Assembly: GCF_900269665.1 (NCBI RefSeq)
Contig: NZ_LT985361.1
Span: 1,891,459 to 1,955,458 of the forward strand
Reading direction: 5' to 3'
DNA: 64,000 bases
From: Nocardia suismassiliense
GTDB taxonomy: Bacteria; Actinomycetota; Actinomycetes; Mycobacteriales; Mycobacteriaceae
Part shown: piece by piece, positions 58,723-64,000 of the stretch
How positions within the stretch are numbered: position 1 is the first letter of the stretch
Layout of the letters: each line of letters opens with the position of its first letter
Position numbers and translations under genes: made by a program
The notes under the pieces: model-generated
Databases searched by the model: none
What the model was told of the DNA's origin: nothing
What the model saw: the letters and a program-made list of their open reading frames with translations, nothing else

Positions 58723-60162
58723 CTACCGGCTGCCGATGGGCTGCTGCACCAGGCCGGCGAGCAGCGTGCCCGCACCCTGCAGCCAGATCGGCCAGCTCGC
58801 GGGATCCAAGGCCATGGAGCCCTCGTCGTGGATGGCGCAGCCGGGCTGCGCGGGGACGCCGTCGAAGCGTTCCTTCAGCCACAGCAATACCCGTGCGAGG
58901 CTGTCGATTTCGAGCGTGATGTGTTCACTGAAGTGGTCGCGGGTGTACTGCACCTGGGCCTTCGGGTCACGGCAGTACTGGTCGACGAGCGCGTTCACCG
59001 GACCGACCGGCGCGATCCAGTCGGGGTTGGAGTTGAAGATGAACATCGGCATGTCGGGAACCGCATGACCCATGCGGAGCGCGTCGAACACCTTGGTGGG
59101 CACGGGATCGTTCAACGCGTTCGGTGAATCGTAAAGCCCGCTTTCGAGATTCATGAACGGCAGGATCGCGGCGGAGTACAGGCACAGCGAGTTCTTGACC
59201 GGAGCCAAGGCTTTGCCGAACGCGTTCATGTGCTGGGCGTTGTACGCGGCCAGCTCGGGATACTCCCGCTCGACGCCGAGCAGCCCCGAAAAGATCAGTC
59301 CCGAGCCGAGATTCCCGCTGGCCATCTGGTACATCGCCTTGATGTCGGCGGGGACGCCACCTTCCGACGCCCCGACGATATTGAGCTCCGGGGCATAGGA
59401 CGCCGCCAGTTCGGCGGTGTGCCCGGTGGTGATCGCGCCGCCGGAGTACCCGGCGAGGCCGACCTTGGTCTGCGGTCCGAGGCCCATCGGCTCGAAGTTC
59501 TCCGCGGCCCGGATGCCGTCGAGGGTGATCCGGGCGCCGAGCGGACCGGCGGCGAAGGCGGAGTTCGGGCCCTCGTGATCCGGCATCGCCACCGCCCAGC
59601 CCGCCCCGAGCCCGGTCAGCGGAAGCACGAACTCGAACGGGATGTCGAACTGGCCGGTGATGTTGCCCGGCACCGAAGCCTGTTGCAGCACATACGATGG
59701 CGCGCAGTACTGGGCGTTCGAGTCCTGCGGGAACTGGTAGGACAGCAGCGGGCGCGGCACGCCGCCGTTGTCGCCGCGCGGCTTCATCAGCGTGGTGACC
59801 GCGGCGATCGGTTCATCCCGGGTGTTGGTCGACCGGTAGGACAACTGCCACGCGTCGATGTTGAACGGAATGGTCGAGTAGAACGCGAGATGCACCGCGC
59901 GCGCCGCGATGATCTCGCCGGGCTGCTTCGACGCCACGACCTCGGCCGGGGGTGCGTAGAACGCGGGATCGAGTTCCGGCGGGGACGGTGGAATGGGGAA
60001 CGGCAGCGGCGGTTGTACCGGAACCTGCTGCGCGACAGGGTTTTGTTCGGCCGGTGCGGCCATTGCTGGTATTCCGACAGCAACCTGCACGGAGGTCGCG
60101 AGGAGGGCGACGAGAACCGCAGTGAGGAATCGCCCGAGCCGGCCCGGGATAACGGTATTCAT
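58723..60162 (-). CDS. Secretory lipase (LIP family)
   Basis: A 479-residue exported lipase: signal peptide (about residues 1-36, cleavage at AMAAP), a Pro-rich linker (about 38-65), and an alpha/beta hydrolase domain of the fungal/actinobacterial LIP family. The nucleophile is Ser240 in GLAGYSGGAITTG; the acid and His lie near NSNPDW and FSEHITLE. Such enzymes hydrolyse triglycerides or steryl esters outside the cell. It starts at ATG 60162; the 426-bp upstream region is shared with a divergent hydrolase. Confidence 0.9.
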   Translation of the reverse strand: MNTVIPGRLGRFLTAVLVALLATSVQVAVGIPAMAAPAEQNPVAQQVPVQPPLPFPIPPSPPELDPAFYAPPAEVVASKQPGEIIAARAVHLAFYSTIPFNIDAWQLSYRSTNTRDEPIAAVTTLMKPRGDNGGVPRPLLSYQFPQDSNAQYCAPSYVLQQASVPGNITGQFDIPFEFVLPLTGLGAGWAVAMPDHEGPNSAFAAGPLGARITLDGIRAAENFEPMGLGPQTKVGLAGYSGGAITTGHTAELAASYAPELNIVGASEGGVPADIKAMYQMASGNLGSGLIFSGLLGVEREYPELAAYNAQHMNAFGKALAPVKNSLCLYSAAILPFMNLESGLYDSPNALNDPVPTKVFDALRMGHAVPDMPMFIFNSNPDWIAPVGPVNALVDQYCRDPKAQVQYTRDHFSEHITLEIDSLARVLLWLKERFDGVPAQPGCAIHDEGSMALDPASWPIWLQGAGTLLAGLVQQPIGSR

Positions 60163-60588
60163 TGCGGCTTCTTTCGCTGGTGAGCGGTGCTGATGAGATC
60201 CGATGAAGGGATCTGTCGGGCGGAGAAAGTATTCCGGCCACGACCGCGCGCCGGTGAACGGCGCGCCGCGCTTGACCCACCAGAATTTCTGTAAGGCTAA
60301 GTAACAGCAAATGCTAAACCGAGTTATAGGTCCAGAGGCAAAGTTCTAATTCACTGACCGCTGGGCTATGCACATTGCACAATTTCGAGATTCGCTGTGC
60401 GAGGAGTACGCCTCGAGCTGCCGGGATGTTGTCCGCGTGGCGACCGACCGGGCAGCGCTGGGTTGTGCTGGATGACAACCTACGGCGACAACCTTGGTGG
60501 CTGTGCCAAGAGACGGCAGCGCCCCCGCTGCCAGACTCGTAGGTGCGTTATCCCGGTTTCGGTCGATGCCATTCCCGAGGAGCTGGAC
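60163..60588. other. Divergent intergenic region
   Basis: Separates the lipase and hydrolase starts. An A/T-rich patch (about 60285-60350) is the likeliest promoter area. TGCACATTGCACA at about 60366-60378 is a short repeat. No gene with credible start and codon use is seen. Confidence 0.45.
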
Positions 60589-61437
60589 GTGCCGATGCTG
60601 TCCACCATCATTCGCACGATCGATGTGCACGGCGTACCGATCGGTTATACCGACACGGGCGACCCGAACGGCCGATCCGACAGTCCCGTCATCGTTTTCG
60701 GGCACAGTCTGCTGTTCGGCGGCTGGATGTTTCGCGCACAGATCGACGCCCTGCGCCAGCACTACCGCTGCATCGCGATCGATTGGCGCGGCCAAGGCGG
60801 CACGCAGCCGACCATGGACGGCTACGACATGGACACGCTGACCACGGACGCCGTCGGGCTGATCCGCGCACTGCGTCTCGCGCCGGTGCACTGGGTCGGT
60901 ATCGGCATGGGCGGTTTCGTCGGCCAGCGGGTCGCCGCCCGGCACGGCGAGCTGCTGCGGTCACTGACCCTGCTGGACACCAGCGCCGAGCCCGAGGATC
61001 CGACCAGGATCGGCAGGTACACCCGGCTCGCCTGGGCGGTGCGCTTTCTCGGCGTCGAGGCGGTGCGCGGCAAGCTCGCACGGCTGCTGTTCGGGCCTGC
61101 GTTCCTGGCCGATCCGGCCGCCGCGGACACCGTCGCCGAGTGGGCCGAACGGCTCGACCGGGTCGACAGCGTAGGCACCCGCAAAGCGATGCTCGGCGTG
61201 ATCGGTCGCGCTCCGGCCGATCGCGAGGTCACCGCCATCACCGCGCCGACCCTGGTCGCGGTCGGCGGCGACGACGTGGTGACGCCGATTGCGGCGGCGT
61301 CGCGGCTCGCGGAGCTGATTCCCAAGGCGCGGTTCGAGATCATCGAAAATGCCGGGCACTGCTGTGTTCTGGAGCAACCCGCCGTTGTCACCGCGTTGAT
61401 CCAAGACTTTCTCGCCGATGCCGCCGACCGGCGATGA
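60589..61437 (+). CDS. Alpha/beta hydrolase-like protein lacking the nucleophilic serine
   Basis: A 282-residue alpha/beta hydrolase fold: oxyanion segment VFGHSLLFGGWMFRAQI, DWRGQGGTQPTMDGYDMDTL, elbow HWVGIGMGGFVGQRVAARHG, and late motifs VGGDDVVTP (acid) and NAGHCCVLEQP (His). At the elbow GxSxG the serine is replaced by glycine (GIGMGG; codon GGC). So ordinary serine hydrolase chemistry is unlikely; it may be a cofactor-free lyase/isomerase or non-catalytic. GAGGAG six bases upstream favours GTG at 60589; ATG at 60595 is the alternative. Confidence 0.85.
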   Translation: MPMLSTIIRTIDVHGVPIGYTDTGDPNGRSDSPVIVFGHSLLFGGWMFRAQIDALRQHYRCIAIDWRGQGGTQPTMDGYDMDTLTTDAVGLIRALRLAPVHWVGIGMGGFVGQRVAARHGELLRSLTLLDTSAEPEDPTRIGRYTRLAWAVRFLGVEAVRGKLARLLFGPAFLADPAAADTVAEWAERLDRVDSVGTRKAMLGVIGRAPADREVTAITAPTLVAVGGDDVVTPIAAASRLAELIPKARFEIIENAGHCCVLEQPAVVTALIQDFLADAADRR

Positions 61438-61475
61438 GCTGCCTCATTCATGGGGTGTTCGGCGGTCTGCGTGGT

Positions 61476-62747
61476 CTAGGCGATCGCGCGGTCCGGCTGG
61501 GGCGTCAGGATTCTGTCGCCATAGGTTTGTGCGCAGCGCAGCGCCAATTCGATATAGGTGGCCCGCTCTTCGACGGAATGCCCCAGCAATTCCTCGGATT
61601 GGTTGATGCGGTAGCGGACGGTGTTGGGATGGACGTTCAATTGTTGAGCGGCGGCGGGGGCATTGCGGCCGCAGGCCAGGTAGGCCAGCAGTGTTTCGCG
61701 CAACCGGGCGGTGGTCTCGTCGGTGTTCATCAGCGCGCCCAATTCCCTTGTCGCCATGGCACGCATCGCCTCGACGCTGCCGTCACCGGTGGTGAGGCAG
61801 ACCAATTCGACGTCGCTGTAGCGGATCACCGTTGCGGCGTAATCGGTGGCGATCGCCACCCGCTGTGCGGCGATGGCCTCGCGATGACTCTGCCGGAACC
61901 CGGCGATATCCGGGGCCGATGTTCCGACGGCGACGTGCAGACCGGGTTGCTCGGCCGCGGGCAGGGCGGTGAGGTCCGGCACGCCCGCCGTGGCGAGCCA
62001 CGCCCACATGCCGCGCACCCCGGACGACAGCATCAGCGGTCGCGGCGCGTCGAGCAGGGTGGCGATGTCGTTGCCGAACTTCTCCAAGGTGCGCACCGGG
62101 TCCGGGGTGGCCAGCGACTCGTCGGTCCACAGCACCAGCGCGGTTTGGTAGCGGCGCAGCGAGTGGCCGAGCTGGGTCTCGGCCTGATCGACGTCGACCG
62201 CGTCGCCGCGCAGCAGCGCACCCGCGAGCCCGAACCGCCGGGCCAGCGCGCCGCGCTGCCACTGCTCGCGTTCGTCGGTGTACACCGCGACCGAGGCCTC
62301 CACGCAGGTGTCGGTCCATTCGAGCACGCGATCCCAGAACAGCAGCAGCACGGCGCTGCGGAGCTGGTCGTCCTCGATCGCCTTGTTCAGGAAGTCGGTG
62401 ATGTACTGCCAGAGCATGGCCTGCCCGACTCGATAGGTGCGCATCACCACGTCGATGCCGAACCCGCGCCGCGCGACCGTGCGCGACAGCGCGAGTACCT
62501 CGGCGGGCGGATGCACCTCGAACACCTCCCGGCTCACCATGGCCAGGAAGCTGCGCCAGTGCGAGCGGGTCGCGGCATGCAACTGCTCGGCGAGTTCGGC
62601 GTCGCCGGGCAGTTGCGCGTTGACCTCGTTGATCCGGCCGTCGACCAGGTCGACCAGCTGCTGGGTCTGCTCGTCGCTGCGGGCCTGTGCCCCGAACTGG
62701 ACGAGCCAGTCGAGGGCTTCCTGATCCAAGGCAGTCATAGTGCTCAT
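61476..62747 (-). CDS. PucR/CdaR-type helix-turn-helix regulator
   Basis: A 423-residue regulator with a long N-terminal sensory region (about 1-170), a middle GGDEF-like/CdaR segment (about 180-330) and a C-terminal PucR helix-turn-helix (HTH_30): GRNAPAAAQQLNVHPNTVRY followed by RINQSEELLG (about residues 365-395). Such proteins control catabolic genes in response to metabolites. It is convergent with the hydrolase gene (38 bp) and may not regulate it. Start ATG at 62747; MTALDQ three codons on is possible. Confidence 0.88.
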   Translation of the reverse strand: MSTMTALDQEALDWLVQFGAQARSDEQTQQLVDLVDGRINEVNAQLPGDAELAEQLHAATRSHWRSFLAMVSREVFEVHPPAEVLALSRTVARRGFGIDVVMRTYRVGQAMLWQYITDFLNKAIEDDQLRSAVLLLFWDRVLEWTDTCVEASVAVYTDEREQWQRGALARRFGLAGALLRGDAVDVDQAETQLGHSLRRYQTALVLWTDESLATPDPVRTLEKFGNDIATLLDAPRPLMLSSGVRGMWAWLATAGVPDLTALPAAEQPGLHVAVGTSAPDIAGFRQSHREAIAAQRVAIATDYAATVIRYSDVELVCLTTGDGSVEAMRAMATRELGALMNTDETTARLRETLLAYLACGRNAPAAAQQLNVHPNTVRYRINQSEELLGHSVEERATYIELALRCAQTYGDRILTPQPDRAIA

Positions 62748-63006
62748 TCTGCTGCCCGGCGTATCGGGGCGCGGCGCATTCGATTACGCGACGCACACTG
62801 CGTGGTTGCGGCCGGAGGTGCGTCCGATAGGTAATCTGAGTAAGCCGCGTTTCGGCGAATCTCTCCAGCAGTCGTTCGGCACATCCGATCAGCAGTGACC
62901 CCACACGTGGAGGCCGTAATGGACGGATCGGCGATCAGCGAACTATCGAGCACCAAAGAAACCTGTTGGTCAGTTTGTATTTCGGACCCGTGGGCATAAC
63001 CGGCTC

Positions 63007-63162
63007 ATGAAACCGGAGGAAGCCGCGCGCCGCTTGCTGGAGGACATTTTGGCGCGCTATACGTCGGTCGAAGAATTCATCGGCCTACTACGCGTCGACC
63101 CCCTCGTAGACACCACGGAACTGCCGCCGATATCGGCTTATCTCTGGACCATTCCCACATAA
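63007..63162 (+). CDS. Small hypothetical protein, 51 residues
   Basis: MKPEEAARRLLEDILARYTS then VEEFIGLLRVDPLVDTTELP and PISAYLWTIPT. The composition is that of a compact amphipathic helix plus tail, with normal actinobacterial codon use. There is no strong ribosome site, so it may be leaderless. It is divergent from the PucR-type gene and convergent with the DUF4254 gene. Function unknown. Confidence 0.45.
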   Translation: MKPEEAARRLLEDILARYTSVEEFIGLLRVDPLVDTTELPPISAYLWTIPT

Positions 63163-63189
63163 CGCCGAGACCGGCGCCCGCACCACAAC

Positions 63190-63723
63190 TCAGCGATGCC
63201 CGATCGATCGTGGTCGGCGCGTCTCGATGTCGTGCGCGAGATCGGTCCACTGGTTGGCGAGCGCGGCGAGCCGGGACCACGCCGCGTGCACGCGCTGTTC
63301 GGGCACGTTCTCGGCGGTCATCAACAGGTGGTCGGCGAGGATCTGGGCGGCGGCCATCCGGTCGATGGTGCTGCCGAGGGACTCGGCCTGCTGGTCGTCC
63401 GTGCGCCGCGGCGGGACCTGCTTGGCCACCCAATCATCGATCACGGTGACGACTTCGCCACGGCGGCAGTCGATTTCCACCAAACGGTCCGGCTGTGCGC
63501 GGCGGGTGTGATGCAACTGCGCCAACGCCCGAGCCAGTTGAATGACCAGGTGGTCGCCCGGACGGTCCCCGGTTTGTAGTCGCAATGCGGCGGACAGTTC
63601 GTGCCAGTCCGGCAGGAGCGGCCGCCGGCCGCCTTCGCCGCACATCGCCCATGGCCTCGGTCCGTCGGCGGTCTGCACGGTCACGTGACGCGGCCGGCGC
63701 GGCCTGGTGCATGCGGCTGGCAA
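63190..63723 (-). CDS. DUF4254 domain protein
   Basis: Up to 177 residues (start at 63723; ATG at 63645 gives 151). LLPDWHELSAALRLQTGDRP, LAQLHHTRRA, VVTVIDDWVAKQVPPRR and SLGSTIDRMAAAQILADHLL, then AAWSRLAALANQWTDL, follow the DUF4254 pattern, a family I associate with Nocardia and relatives. All-helical, cytosolic, function unknown. The Arg/Pro-rich beginning makes the upstream start doubtful. Confidence 0.7.
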   Translation of the reverse strand: MPAACTRPRRPRHVTVQTADGPRPWAMCGEGGRRPLLPDWHELSAALRLQTGDRPGDHLVIQLARALAQLHHTRRAQPDRLVEIDCRRGEVVTVIDDWVAKQVPPRRTDDQQAESLGSTIDRMAAAQILADHLLMTAENVPEQRVHAAWSRLAALANQWTDLAHDIETRRPRSIGHR

Positions 63724-64000
63724 ATGCGACCGGCTCGTGCCTCACTGCACAGACTCTGCGGCATAGCGCACGCGCGAAACCGCGTGTCCCCCATCGATCG
63801 GTGTTCCGGTTGCGTGGGCAAGGTAGGCCTTCCCTAGCGACGGTCGAGGTGCATCCGGCACCAGCGACCAGCCATATCCTCTGGGTGAGGCCGGTCGTTC
63901 TGCGCGTACCCGAGATAAGGGAGCAAAGCGCCCGGCGCCGGATGCAGCTACAAGTCTCGTCGGTGACGCGGTTCACCGTAACCCTAATTCAGGTCATTCC

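Noticed and set aside
63434-63976. A 180-codon minus-strand frame at the window end
   Set aside because: Cys/Arg-rich text in a different frame from the DUF4254 gene, no ribosome site; the last 277 bases show no supported gene.
1-64000. tRNA, rRNA or transposase genes
   Set aside because: No cloverleaf-like segment with CCA-end neighbourhood, no rRNA core sequences and no transposase or integrase motifs were found on reading both strands.

Overview
The window is high-GC actinobacterial DNA, most likely from Nocardia or a close mycolate-containing relative. That placement is an inference from gene families: a virS/mymA-like AraC-monooxygenase pair, a PapA-type acyltransferase, a DesA3-like acyl desaturase, an Ig-like/YkuD L,D-transpeptidase lipoprotein, an LCP ligase with LytR_C tail, secretory lipase, and DUF4254, DUF2252 and DUF574 proteins. 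Genes are dense, on both strands, with GTG starts and ATGA overlaps. I see no rRNA, tRNA, CRISPR array, prophage or insertion sequence. The first 235 bases contain no T and look like a degraded sequence end; they cut off a SARP regulator.

Layout. 0.2-6.2 kb: SARP fragment, VirS-like regulator divergent from a MymA/EthA-like Baeyer-Villiger monooxygenase, a P-loop kinase, secreted proteins and a flavodoxin-fold reductase. 6.2-10.7 kb: first xylose-type sugar ABC operon (binding lipoprotein, one-domain ATPase, permease, ROK regulator) behind two TGTT-N6-AACA operators. 10.9-19.5 kb: DUF574 methyltransferase plus PAS-GGDEF protein, a secreted beta-helix protein, PapA-like acyltransferase, a zinc-ribbon/CGNR pair, DUF2252 and a flavin amine oxidase. 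19.7-26.5 kb: the most unusual locus, built around a 1616-residue exported protein whose roughly 1200-residue core has only four charged residues and carries tandem 28-residue repeats. It is followed by three small genes, the last a lipoprotein. 26.5-30.9 kb: second, paralogous sugar ABC locus with a divergent ROK repressor and an 18-codon coupling ORF.

30.9-35 kb is an accessory stretch: a Fic toxin whose antitoxin joins a Phd/YefM-type half to a FicA/VbhA-type inhibitory motif behind twin TGTACA palindromes, a CDF metal exporter, and several small genes with atypical codon use. 35-48.3 kb is mixed metabolism and envelope: amidase, FUSC transporter, SRPBCC protein, LCP ligase, an SDR, P450, PLP decarboxylase, L,D-transpeptidase, NTF2-like protein, a truncated M24 peptidase, GNAT and a methyltransferase.

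48.4-55.1 kb is a glycerol regulon: glpF-glpK-glpD on the minus strand, divergent from an IclR-family (GylR-like) regulator and a second glycerol kinase. The shared intergenic region holds two copies of a 17-bp palindrome that I propose as its operator. 55.2-64 kb: DesA3-like desaturase, a small ORF with a strong terminator, cold-shock-domain protein, DUF72, secretory lipase, an alpha/beta hydrolase lacking its nucleophilic serine, a PucR-type regulator and a DUF4254 protein.
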